Shown one piece after another: positions 41,530-51,760 of a stretch of DNA of 64,000 nt (positions are counted from its first letter, which is position 1; each line of letters starts with the position of its first letter). A program made the position numbers and the translations under genes. Source of the stretch: Phymatolithon calcareum (taxonomy: Eukaryota > Rhodophyta > Florideophyceae > Hapalidiales); the NCBI GenBank assembly GCA_977006965.1, contig OZ345365.1, forward strand, positions 2,728,001-2,792,000, given 5' to 3'. Below the pieces are notes generated by a model. The model did no database searches, was not told the origin of the DNA, and saw only the letters and a list, made by a program, of their open reading frames with translations.

Positions 41530-42118
41530 TAGGATCAAGTCGAAGTATTGTAGTTTATTGTAAAGATGGCTAGCTAGCCAACTGGAGATTAAATGGCACT
41601 CTTCTCACTTTTCTCTCAGTTCTTCATCTTATTCTTTGTGCGCACGACTTTGTCAAACACTCCATCTACTCAACGTTTTTCATATAATGAGCTTCGCCCG
41701 CTGATGATCGTGATCTTCAGAATTCACTCCCCTTCAATGGTTTCGTTCTACTGCACGCTGTAGTCGTCGTTTAGCTCCCGTAAAACGATACGCTTCTAGC
41801 TAAACATAGTATGTAGATCTGACGCATCTCAAAAATAGGTGAAGCATATTTTTAAGGTCAAATTTGAACAAGCTAAATTGCTCTTTTCCGTCTTCAGGTA
41901 AAATGACAGGAATATCCTCTCTCCATATGAGCGTTCGAATTAATCTTTTGCATTCATATTCATTCTCTCTGTCCATCATCTTAAACCCGAGTATGCGTTG
42001 GAGTGCAATAGGTTCATTTTCAGCACCGGGTCCGAAATACTCACCGAAGATTGATTTCCTCCACAACGGAACTCTGTTAAAAATCAGTCTTAGGCATCTT
42101 AGGCTGGTCGACGACCAC
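41530..42118. other. Stretch without a recognisable gene
   Basis: A pair of antisense ORFs around 41800-42121 has no motif. It is part of the DNA inserted between the ankyrin and glycoprotein copies. Confidence 0.45.
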
Positions 42119-42500
42119 TAGCAAGTAGATTTTTATTGATTGCTAGATACAGTGCAATTCGATTTGCAAGTAGCAGTCCCGGCGATTGTCTGCAAGTTGT
42201 ATTGCAAGTTGATAGCCTGCATTTATGACATGGGCCACGTCACGCAGCGCTGTATCCACACGTGGACTGAACGCCACGTCAGTACTGTAAACACTTGAAT
42301 TGGTGCTCTACGTTTGTGACTATGATGGATTCGGCATAATACGTACCGAGATGGTACAGTATAAATTAGAGAGTGCATGACATGCACTACATTGTGTCCG
42401 CTCAACACAGTCAAACATTTTGCAATTCGTATTGCAAGTAGGCGGGTTTTTTGCAGTCCCACTCCAGTACAAGTAGATTGCAGTATACTGCAAGTCCAGT
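42119..42500. repeat. Region with clustered TGCAAGT motifs
   Basis: GCAAGT(A/T) occurs about eight times, and the phrase GCAATTCG(A/T)(T/A)TTGCAAGTAG occurs at about 42151 and 42421. A direct repeat GTATACTG(G/C) occurs near 42484 and 42499. No coding signal is seen. It could be a decayed terminal region of a transposon. Confidence 0.5.
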
Positions 42501-42835
42501 ATACTGGATAGGACCCCTGGTCGTCTTGTCCCTTATTTGAAACACACATTTGGATTACATATTCTAATCGCCGCTTCTTTGACACTTTTCCTTCTTCTGC
42601 TTGTTTCAATGCTTTGCTGAGGTACTCCTTGTTTCTGAGATAGTTAATGTTCTTCGATACTTCTGCCATATCCTCCTGTCTTCCTCGGTGTTCTTCTGCC
42701 TGCTCCAAGTACATTTTCCGTTTTAACAGCCTTAAAGCAAACCTTTCCGCTTGGTGAGTCCTCCTCACCTCCTGACTATCTGGCCGACAGAGCACTCTCA
42801 TTCAATTTTTTCGATGCTCTGCATCCAACCGCATT

Positions 42836-43315
42836 CCGCACTCTTGCTTCCGAAAGTACGTCATCGTCAATTGGCGGTGAAGTGGGCGTTTGGGAGATTT
42901 CCCCCACTGAGCACGACACTACTAGAAGACAAATTTGGCGAAATCATATCAAGGCTATTGCACACGGTTGAAACGTCTTTGGCGAGATACCAGCTGACCG
43001 GAGAAGAGACCAAGAAGACCGAAGAAGCACTGGACCAGCCACTCTTCTTTACCAGTGCCTTTTACGAGGACATGGAATAGAAAAACAAAGGAGAAGAATT
43101 GCGAGCTCGAATCGCCGCTGAGCGCATAGAGGACTCTAAGCTTTTCCCACATCCGTCCGATGTTGGTTTTTGCAGCTAGGGCCACGATATACAAGATTGC
43201 GGAAGAAGCATATATGAATGTTATACTATGCTACAAGGCTGTAGCGACTGAAACGCATCTCCCTTACAGTCTAAAGAGTGTTACTGAGAGCGTTTAACAA
43301 ATACTACTAAAAAAA
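42836..43315 (+). mobile_element. LINE 3' end including ORF2 C-terminus and UTR
   Basis: It encodes RHRQLAVKWAFGRFPPLSTT and then YQLTGEETKKTEEALDQPLF, ending FTSAFYEDME with the stop at 43080. A ~230-bp UTR and a run of A (43306-43318) follow. It parallels 10835-10374 on the other strand and lies in the insertion that separates the ankyrin and glycoprotein copies. Confidence 0.85.
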
Positions 43316-43645
43316 AAAATTCCGCACTCTTGACATTGCCATGTGGCTGACAGTGGCTTATACAGCACTAAAAATTTTTGTATGTGTATTCTGAACAACG
43401 CATGTGCGCGCGAAAAGGAACGCTCCGCCATAGTACTCGAGGATGCGTTTCAAGTCAAGAAAAACAGGCTCTAAAAATGTGATTTTCTTGTAGAACTGGT
43501 GGTTTAATGATTCTACAGTAACAGCAGATAATGCGCGCTTTCTTTTCAAATACAACAATTGTGTCGGTCTTCATAATTTTGTTGATACTCATTCCTAGTG
43601 TAGATCGATCTTACTGAAATGTGATGAGCAAGAACTCTATCATCT

Positions 43646-44983
43646 TTATATCACCAAATCCCTGGTGGTTGTATTGCCAGGTTCAACGTCATCATAAGAT
43701 ATATTGAGTTTAATCAGCTCTCCTGTCTTAGTTATAATTACGGTCGATGGATTGCGAATCGATTTGACAGAGTTGAACCTAGTGTGTCGCTGCATTACAG
43801 CGCGGCGGTACAGAAAATCAACGTCTGGAAACAGCTGGGCCTTCACCTTCATGTTGTACAATAGATAGCTCAACCCTAAGAGGAATAACAAAATCCAGAG
43901 TATTAAAACCCATGTGATTATGGTTGCCCTTTCCTCCACCCGGATTACTTCGGTGTATACAGAATGCGACACCCCAACTTGTGTCGACTTCGGTATACCC
44001 TTTTCGAAATGCTGCAAAATATTCTTTGCGTTCTCGCCGCTCCAATGAATGCCGTGCACTCTCCATGACATCTTAGCTGACACAAACGCTGCTCTTGCCA
44101 GATCTGCCAATCTTATACCTTTATCTCTGAATGATATTGTCCATGTGATATAATGATGATTTGCAATTGTAATTCCCATCAAATGGATTGTACCGTCAGA
44201 TTGGTTTCGCGCACAGTACTTCGCGTTACTTCCGTCGTAGAAACCATACTAGAATTTCGAGTCTCCCGAAGCAGGATCTGATCATACTGAAACAATTCAA
44301 TGCAGATTGCAGCTGTGTTCATATGAATCAACGTTATCCCGCGCTTGTCATGCAGGATGAGCCTTGGGTTTTGTGATATCCTCAATATTTGGGCTCTATG
44401 TGTGGTTCTTCTTTGCAAATATGCCCTGTTGCACTTGCAGCATACTTGAATCTCACAGCGAATTTTCTTTGGGTGGTACGGCCTCTGATTTCCAAAAACT
44501 CGGTCCTTGTAAGAGCGCGTGTCACTGAGGCCCAAGCGTCTCTGTGCGCCTCATCGGAAGATTCTACTGTAAACGCGTCATTTGATAGTACCACTTTCGT
44601 GCCCGCGTCTCGTAAACCGAACAAGCCATGTTAGAAGTGTATTAGATTACCAATCACCGCCACCACACTGATGTTTTCGCTTTTTGCGTGGCAAGCTAGA
44701 CTTTGACGTGACTGCGTAATGCAAACTTTCTCAATGAAAACGTAAGCGAAGGATTGTAGCGCAACGAAATGTCTCTCAGGTGCAATGATAATTGACTACA
44801 AGAGCTCAATAAACAGAAATCCATCCATCCATCCATTATCATAAATTCCACGCCCAAATCCCCTGCTTATATCATAGACAGACGAAATTTTTTTGCTGCT
44901 TCGAACCAAGTGCCCGGCGGAGAAAGAAAAGCCTGAACTTTACGTACGACAATATGTTCGGGCAAATTATGAATTGCCATTCT
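43646..44983 (-). pseudogene. Broken second copy of the membrane glycoprotein gene
   Basis: It matches the C-terminal two-thirds of the gene at 34619-36349: the second membrane segment (TWVLILWILLFLLGLSYLLY) and the tail to TTRDLVI are intact in frame (43646-44182). Upstream parts lie in shifted frames (44179-44535; 44382-44624). A retroposed sequence interrupts it near 44.72-44.84 kb, and the N-terminal ~150 codons are replaced by a LINE tail at 44985. It is non-functional as a full protein. Confidence 0.88.
44722..44838 (+). mobile_element. Short retroposed insertion ending in (CCAT)n
   Basis: It is absent from the intact glycoprotein gene, where TTTCTCGTCGTC runs on to CCATTATCATAAATTCC. 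The insert ends AGCTCAATAAACAGAAATCC followed by CCATCCATCCAT. This is a polyadenylation-like signal plus simple-repeat tail, typical of some non-LTR elements. Confidence 0.6.
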
Positions 44984-44984
44984 C

Positions 44985-45296
44985 GCATAAAATCTCGTCT
45001 GAGGAGATTAATATCACTGAAAAAGCTCTAGACAAGCTACTCTTCTTCACTACCGTCTATTACGATGGCATGGAATAGACAAGGCGCCAATTGAGGAAAT
45101 CTGATCAGTGGACCTCAAGCTTTTCCCTCCGCCGTTTTACGGGAGAGGGTTTTTGCGGCTTGGGCTACGACGTTAACCCGGGATACAAGTATTTGAATAG
45201 ATGATCGAAGCTACAACGTAGCTGCTGAAACGCATTTCTCTTGCACTCTCATGAGTGTTACTGAGGGCGTTTAATAAATTCTAAAATCAAAAAAAG
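44985..45296 (+). mobile_element. LINE 3' end, best-preserved UTR copy
   Basis: It encodes ITEKALDKLLFFTTVYYDGM, E and a stop at 45076-45078. It then runs through CAATTGAGGAAATCTGATCA, GCTTTTCCCTCCGCC and GAGTGTTACTGAGGGCGTTT to AAATCAAAAAAAG. It closely matches the reverse strand of 10374-10690. Confidence 0.88.
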
Positions 45297-45331
45297 TCTC
45301 GTCTCTGGTCTATTATATTCAGTTGTTGTAG

Positions 45332-45457
45332 GGGTTGTCGCCCGGTGGAGAGGTCCGCATATGGGCCCGAGGCCACGGATATGCCCCGAGACGAAGCCCA
45401 GGTCTCATATCCGAGCCGAGTGCCCATATGCGGACCGATCCTACTGGGCGACAACCC
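45332..45457. repeat. 126-bp foldback (hairpin) element
   Basis: The outer arms GGGTTGTCGCCC ... GGTCCGCATATGGGC and their inverse (GCCCATATGCGGACC ... GGGCGACAACCC) pair almost along their length. An inner GGATATG/CATATCC pair extends the stem. It is GC-rich in AT-rich surroundings. It sits just 3' of a LINE tail; no coding. Confidence 0.85.
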
Positions 45458-45954
45458 GCTTGTCGGCCGGGTTATGATAATTTATCACGGAACATTGTAC
45501 ACGAGGCTTCATATGTAACCATACAACCATCAAACACGTTTATTCAATAAATGTATTTGACTCGCATCAAAAAAACAAATATTAAACCAGATTGACTGTC
45601 CAATATGTACGCATGTATTTGCCGTGGTGGCTGTTCGGGGGCTAATGATCGCGCGTCCATTCTGTGGTCAAAAATAATCACCAAATAGCAAGATTAGGAA
45701 TGTGTACAGCTTGTGCACAAATCGACACAAATGCGGGATTTTGTGCCAGTAGTTTCGATTCACTCGCCAGTGGCCAATGTACAAACCGCACGGATTAAGG
45801 CGATTGAGATGCATAGACACTGTCAGATGCTTAGCGGTCTGTAACCAGTGAGCGCAAATTTGGTGACGTTCTCGAAGACGTCGTGTCAGGGGTATACGAT
45901 TACATTCAATTCACCAATTGAGAGCAACTGATCAGACATACACACTGCGGAGTA
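45458..45954. other. Stretch without a recognisable gene
   Basis: No motif-bearing ORF or clear repeat was seen. Confidence 0.5.
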
Positions 45955-46027
45955 CGGCAGCATTTTGGCCGGACAATTTTTTCCCTTTATCTGGGCCAAA
46001 TGCTGCTCTGGTTCCCCGGTGCACTGT
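45955..46027. repeat. Second hairpin with CACTG-type terminus
   Basis: CGGCAGCATTTTGGCC (45955-45970) faces GGGCCAAATGCTGC (45993-46006), followed by GGTTCCCCGGTGCACTG, a diverged version of GCTCCCCCAGTGC at 41131-41144. Same architecture, older copy. Confidence 0.7.
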
Positions 46028-46374
46028 AGACAGGCACGTGGAAGTAAATTCAGAACTGTGTCGTAATGCCGAATTGATCAAACTTATGGCTCGGACAAAT
46101 GAACACAGAAAATGGGCTTCTAGGAAGCGAAAAGTCAACTTTAGACCTCCATTTGTACCACTTCTATTCGGTAATAATTGTAAGCCCTCAGATGCAGTCT
46201 AATTATAATCTAAATTCTTCTCTATATTACGGCGAGCGGATGCTCTCGATGAACAGAGGGCAAAAATGAGCTTTTCGGAGCTGAAAAGCTTATTTTGTAA
46301 CTCCATTTGTCTCACCCTTATTGGATAGAAATTTTGAACACCTAAGCAGGCCTGAATTTTAGCGTCTGGAATTG

Positions 46375-46382
46375 TATATATA
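46375..46382 (+). promoter_or_regulatory. TATA box candidate for the H3-variant gene
   Basis: TATATATA lies 92 bases before the ATG at 46474. That leaves room for a start site about 30 bases downstream and a short 5' leader. Confidence 0.5.
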
Positions 46383-46473
46383 GTGCTTCTACAAACCCAG
46401 TACTCAACAGCAACACGGTCACAGCCCCACCTACAACCTCTCCTACTGAAACTCTCTCCTCTTGCTGTGTTCA

Positions 46474-46843
46474 ATGGCCAACTACTAACCGCACGACGGC
46501 TGGCGCAAAGAGCCCCTCTCTTCCGTCCACTGCCCCTAGTGGGCCGAAGAACAAGTCGCGCGCACAGCCGGCTGTGGCGGCTTTGCGCGAAATCCGCAAG
46601 ATGCAGAAGGGCACCGGGTTCCTAATGTCGAAGGCGAGCTTCCGTCGCGTTCTTCGCGAGTATACACAAGAGTTGAGGACGGACATTCGTTCTACCTCCG
46701 AAGCTCTACTTGCGCTACAGGCTGCCATCGAAGACTACATCATAAGGACGTTCCAGAAAGGGCAGGTCGCCGCAATTCACGCGAAGCGTGTGACACTACA
46801 GCATAAGGACCTCCAGCTTCCCAACAAATTTGACCATATTTGA
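46474..46843 (+). CDS. Divergent histone H3 variant (centromeric-H3 candidate), frame broken near start
   Basis: The open frame ending at TGA 46841-46843 contains a full H3 histone fold: ALREIRKMQKGTGFLMSKAS, FRRVLREYTQELRTDIRSTS, EALLALQAAIEDYIIRTFQK, then AAIHAKRVTLQHKDLQL. Canonical H3 landmarks (ALREIRK, REIAQDFKTDLR, ALQEA, AIHAKRVT, KDIQL) align without gaps. Core substitutions are numerous, and the C-terminus PNKFDHI differs from ARRIRGE. The tail is about 35 residues and lacks the ARTKQTARKS start and K9/K27 contexts. ATG 46474 (ATG GCC AAC) is one frame off; dropping one base between 46477 and 46483 would join it to TNRTTAGAKSP. So it carries a one-base break, a splice, or another start. 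No loop-1 insertion typical of many CenH3 proteins is seen, so centromeric identity is only a candidate. Confidence 0.8.
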
Positions 46844-46849
46844 TTTTTA

Positions 46850-47779
46850 GGGATAATTTTAGTACGTTCATCGCTTGATAAAAATGATTCGATTTCTTGA
46901 TTAATTGCTATGACTTATTAAAATGTTTCTCCTGCCTAAAAAGCTGGTTTTGTATTTATGCCTTCATATGAATCTCAAGAAAAAAACTGCCTCATCAAGT
47001 CCAAGTTGTTGAAATTAGAAAATCTTCTAACAATTCTGTCGTTATCTCCGTAACCACTACGTCCGAAACGTTATATATACTAGAAGAGTATCTACATAAA
47101 CAAAAATTCATTTCTACATATTCAGGTTTTGTCAAGACGTAATTTACGCAGCACAAGTTCTCTGATTAGGGGTTCACTTTGCTTCATTTTGATCCATGGC
47201 GAAGCCCTAAATGTTGTTCAGTTTTGAGAATTGGCCGACTGTCGTAATTGTGGCGTCTAACGCCACTATCATGCTCCTATACAAATAGCTCACTTTAAAT
47301 TGTCATTACAGCTTACATTTACAGCAAGCCCTTACAGAGAGTATTACTGTCTTTACAGTACCGTAGGGTTTCGATGCGTACTTACACCATGAAGGATCAC
47401 CAAGAGCAAACCCTAGAACCGTTGCTGACAGGTGCTTACACTGCTTACAGGTACTCACAGTGTAAGCATAGTGGCGGGATAGGAAGCCGCGAAGCAGCTC
47501 CCAGATTCTACCATTGATCCATTTCTCATAGTGCCAAGTCATCCTTTGATCCAATTCTTTTTCTATAAAGGTCGCCGACTCGCGGCGCACTCGGCGTTTC
47601 GTGAGAGAACAACCCGACTAGAGCCAGTGTGCCAACTATTGCGTTTAAGAACCCGACAGTAATGCACTCTGTGATTCGAACGTCTTGCCATTTAATCTGT
47701 AGCAAGGAATTGCGCAAAGGTCATCGATCCGGGAAATCTGAAATCGACTTATTTTTCTTGGAAACTGTGGTCTTTTACA
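46850..47779. other. Stretch without a recognisable gene; CTTACA-rich patch
   Basis: No supported gene. From about 47.31 to 47.47 kb the hexamer-like word CTTACA or TTTACA recurs about eight times at irregular spacing. Confidence 0.5.
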
Positions 47780-48234
47780 ATGAGTCTTCTGAATCTCGAT
47801 GGCGTCTTTGTTGACTCTGATGACTCTCAGTCCCTGTACTTCTCGCTTCAGCCGTTATCTGCATGGCTACCTCCTAAGATGCATAGAAGTCTTTCCTGCT
47901 GGTGAAGAAGAAGAGAGCGACGAAAATGTTGAAGCAACTCCGCCCCCTACTCAAGCTACTGGAATGAACGATTTCATTCCTGGAACTCCGTCACCGCAAG
48001 CTTCTGTTAACGATGGAAATGAAGGGTCCGAAATTTTGCGTCCTTCGATGGTCCTTCCCAATACGTCCATCTTACAGCTGCACTTCTAAATTCTACTCAA
48101 GCGGCGTTTGTCAGCACTTTTCCAGCGTCATCAACCATGGTTCCGCTCAATGTGCGTGCCATAACACCTTCGAAACGTTCGATTTCTTTCCAGAAAGACG
48201 GTGAGATGTTTCCGTTGGCTCCGTCTTTGCAACT
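47780..48234 (+). pseudogene. 5' coding-like region of the Crypton-type element
   Basis: A coding-looking reading can be followed through three frame changes: MSLLNLDGVFVDSDDSQSLY from ATG 47780, then GEEEESDENVEATPPPTQAT, then VPLNVRAITPSKRSISFQKD. The content is acidic and Pro/Thr/Ser-rich, without a named domain. It directly precedes the recombinase and is probably the decayed N-terminus of the same protein. Confidence 0.45.
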
Positions 48235-48251
48235 AATCCCGCTCTCGGATA

Positions 48252-49841
48252 ATGCTGGAGAAAATGCTGCTCTATAGTGGCTTTGGTTTAAAATGTCGAG
48301 AGGAAACTATCACAAGTGCTACACAACATATTTCATCGGTGGATGTGGCAATATCAAAGCCCGGCGCTGCAAACAAACGCGCAGCTGAAAAGTACCTTGG
48401 AAAGAGAACGCCGAGGAACACATACAAGGACTCCCGTTATTCAATGAACAACTTCGCGCGGGATCTTTATACTCTTCTTCATGAGAATGCAGAGACCTAC
48501 AGCTCGGAGATCAAAGCATTGGCAGAGGAGAATGTGGTGGAAAGATGTGATGATTTCAGTCGAAACCTGATGAATATCCTGTTTCTAAATGGCCATCCAG
48601 AATCCCAAGAGATATTCGAACATGTTCTTCAACGCCTCAATGATTTTCTCATCCATTTTGTGGTGAACTAAAAGTCCAAGAATGGATACCGAGTGACGCC
48701 AAGCACAATGCACAATTATGTTCTTGGCGTTCAGATATCTTTCAAGACCTAGAAGTACCCGATATCACTCCTGTCGGGCAACGTTTTCGCAGATCCAGAG
48801 AGCGGTCTTGTTTTCGTCATGGACAATCTGTTCAGTGAGCAGCAATCGAATGGAATTCATGTCAAGAGCCACAACAGCCATTCTCGCGATGATCTGCGCA
48901 AAATTTTCCGGTCTCACCTTACGCAGGCTACTATACCGGATAGATTTCTCGCTCGTTTGATCTCTACCGTCGGTATTGCATGTCGTGTTCGAACAACATC
49001 AATGCACGAAGTTGAAATGCACCAGTTCACGAAGACTCGTTTCGATAGGGAGGATATTTGGGTTTACGAAGAACGTATTGGAAGCAGAGCTGGATCTTCG
49101 AAAATGCAACCGGGCGGAGTCCGAGCTGTCGCAGTCAAGCCTGTCATGATTCTAATTTTCAACAAGCCGATTCTTGGTGGCCTTATCAATCAATATCAAA
49201 TTCTGGACGAATATATGCACTATCGGCAAGGACTTATGGCGTTCTCAAATCGGGTTTTCGTTCAAACGCGCACCAAGAAGGCGAAGGAGAATTGGCTCAA
49301 GAAACAACACTTGTGGAAACATTCCTTCGAGAGGATAATCAAACATGATTGCGAAGCTGAAGGGATAATTGGGGATGGCCTTAGGGAAAGATTCACGCCT
49401 CACGGTATGCGAGCAACCATGATTTCGTTGCTAATCGAGGCAGGTCATAGCCATGCTGCAATCGCACTTCGAACAGATCATCGGGACTTGAACTCTCTGA
49501 AATCGTATCATGGCCTACTTCATGGTATTGGTTCCCGACAGCAGACTTCATGGAATGATGGAAGCATTGCGAACGAGGACCAAGCTGAGAAGCCATCGAA
49601 GAAAGCCATGCTTGAAAAGGACCGAAAGGCTAAAGATGCAATCGATGTCCAGTTAGGACGACCCTCAAGTGAAATTACGCCAATTCGTGAGCGTACATCC
49701 AATGTGCAAATACCTGTCCTGACTGATCATGTGTCTACTGTCTCGCCTGATATAAGTGTCTCAAATGGAAATCAGGGAGCTCACTCGGAAGTCACATCCG
49801 CTATTGGTCTTCGTAGCCAAAAGGTCGACTGTGAACATTAA
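48252..49841 (+). pseudogene. Crypton-type tyrosine recombinase with two in-frame stops
   Basis: One frame runs 48252-49841, interrupted only by TAA at 48669 and TAG near 48753. Across the stops it reads on as SKNGYRVTPSTMHNYVLGVQ, a core-binding-like helix pair. The segment from ATG 48819 (340 aa) holds the catalytic set: Arg in GIACRVRTTSMHEVEMHQF (R56/R58), FTPHGMRAT (H195-x-x-R198), RTDHRD (H221) and LKSYHGL (Y230). This matches Crypton/DUF3504-like recombinases, which integrate DNA circles through a Tyr-DNA intermediate and have no terminal inverted repeats. A trailing ~100 residues are low complexity. If the stops are real the element is dead, although the catalytic half remains open. 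Confidence 0.85.
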
Positions 49842-50383
49842 TGTCCACTACCAAAAGCATTAAGAACATCAATTTTCATTATGTGCTTCCATTACTGAAT
49901 CGTTTCCTCCACTTGAGTAAACTGCAAAATTTTCCTTTCTTCCATAGTATTGAGCTTCCCTTTCATTTTTGCTTAAAGACATGGAAGAGATTGTATCAAT
50001 AATTAGTAAATTCTCACCGCCAGAATTATTAACACGACTGAAGTTATAATTTTAGGTATTTGACTGGCACAGTATTTGACATCTCGAAGCTCTCACGTCA
50101 AAATTATTCATATTGCGAGCTATCCAGTTATTTATTTACAATTGGAAAGTCAGAATGACTTTTTCAAGCTCAAAATGCACGATTTCGACTTTAGTGAACA
50201 GAGTCCATATCATATCTGAGGTAAACGTTACCGCCATACATTGCTGCGCATCTGAGCGCAACGATTCTACTCGATCTACTGTACGTGTGATAGATCTAGA
50301 GAGTCAGTGCAATATGCTTGGTGTATGCTTTCCATGCAACTGTTCGTCAGACCGGCCTCAGTACAAATTAAAATTTGGATAAA
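49842..50383. other. Stretch without a recognisable gene
   Basis: A/T-rich 3' flank of the recombinase; no motif-bearing ORF. Confidence 0.5.
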
Positions 50384-50636
50384 AGATCCTATTTTTTGCA
50401 GTCGAGCTATTTGTCGTCCTCGACAAACGGTACTGTACTTTCGCTTTCAAAATAATTAGTTTATTTTGGAGAAACAGGCCAAGTGCTTGAACTTGACAAA
50501 CGAGCCAAACAATTAAAGAATCATATTTTTTCAGTTCGAGCTACTTGTTGTCCTCGACGAACGGATCTGTTTCAAAATAATTAGTTTATTTTCGAGCAAA
50601 AGGTCAAGTGCATGAACTTGACAAGTGAGGAGCAGA
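50384..50636 (+). repeat. Two imperfect ~125-bp tandem units
   Basis: Each unit carries TATTTTTT(G/T)CAGT, CGAGCTA(T/C)TTGT, GTCCTCGAC(A/G)AACGG, TTCAAAATAATTAGTTTATT and a closing GTCAAGTGC(A/T)TGAACTTGACAA. The last phrase contains the inverted pair TCAAGT/ACTTGA, so each unit ends in a small stem. Confidence 0.85.
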
Positions 50637-50973
50637 TTAAAGTTTTGTAATAAATAAACATATCATAGCTTCTTCACAGTATTGAAATTTATGGCTTTTC
50701 TTCTTGGCCTGCGCGCACCTGATAAAGGCCATATCCGGCGCATATTTCAAAAAAGTAAATTGTATCATAGGTATCCTCTTCGGTCATAATTTATTGTCAT
50801 CACACGGCCGACAAAATGATCAGGGAGATCGGCGTTCTATCATTGTTCATCCACAACCAACAAAGCATCGAATCGGACTGCATGCTGCTCGAGCGCGTAG
50901 GAGAAAACTTTTAAGATTTCAGTCAGAATAGCAGTATGGCGTCAACAAGTCATGCAGCCTTTGCAATACGAAA
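50637..50973. other. Stretch without a recognisable gene
   Basis: Nothing recognisable; one short ORF (50704-50931) has no motif. Confidence 0.4.
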
Positions 50974-51118
50974 TGCTACGGCGGACGAGACGGGGCAGCA
51001 TTGTTGCTGTATACGCATAGCAGATCTAACTGTCAAATCACGATCTCATTGGAATTGCACAAACCTCTACTCAACTATTGAATAATCTGTGCTGCAAAAA
51101 CCTCTGCACATGCATATT
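50974..51118 (+). repeat. Dispersed ~148-bp repeat, copy 2
   Basis: Same orientation as 36746-36893, sharing GGCGGACGAGACGGGGCAG, GCATAGCAGATCTAA and CTCAACTATTGAATAATCTG. Confidence 0.75.
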
Positions 51119-51760
51119 TGGAACAGCATGGCCATGCAACGTATACTGCTTCCAGGCGCAAAATCGGCGTTTTGCCACTTCTTGAAGCACATGAACGGCG
51201 GCAAAGTATTCCGCGTCGTGTGTGGAACAGACAGCTGGGGTAATCGTCCTACCCATAAGTTATAACGACTTTTTAGGTATGATTTGTCGTTATGATTATT
51301 TTTGGGATTTTTGTTGTCATGTTGGAATGTTAGAATGGAATTCGTACTTTTGTAGTTTTATTTCACTTTTTGGTGTTTATCTCGAGGCTCTGAACTTATT
51401 GTCCTTTAGGCTCTCTAGACTGTTACTCGGAGTGGTTTGCTCCGCTTCAGTCTTGTCTAACTCTACTAAGTGCGACGTCGGTCCGTCTTATATAGACAAT
51501 AGTCGCACCTTCCATTCTAAACTAAACATATTTTTTACATATAAAAAGCCCTATTTAGATTCCACTAGACGATTGGGTGATGGAATCTAAAACTGACCAA
51601 TAGGAATGCCAATGATTGAACTTTGCAATGACACTTGTAACACTCGCGTATTTGCATACTTGGTATTTTGCAGTACATGTGTAACATTTACTGTAATGCG
51701 CTACGAAGCAATCATAGCTGTAGTACAAGTGTAACTCTTGTAACATAAAATCGTTACAGA
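51119..51760. other. Stretch without a recognisable gene
   Basis: ORFs on both strands lack motifs. The last part (51.62-51.75 kb) is rich in GTAAC and TACAAGTG words. Confidence 0.45.

Noticed and set aside
46383-46625. 80-codon ORF overlapping the H3-variant start
   Set aside because: It runs in a different frame from the histone fold and lacks any motif; it is a shadow of the true gene.
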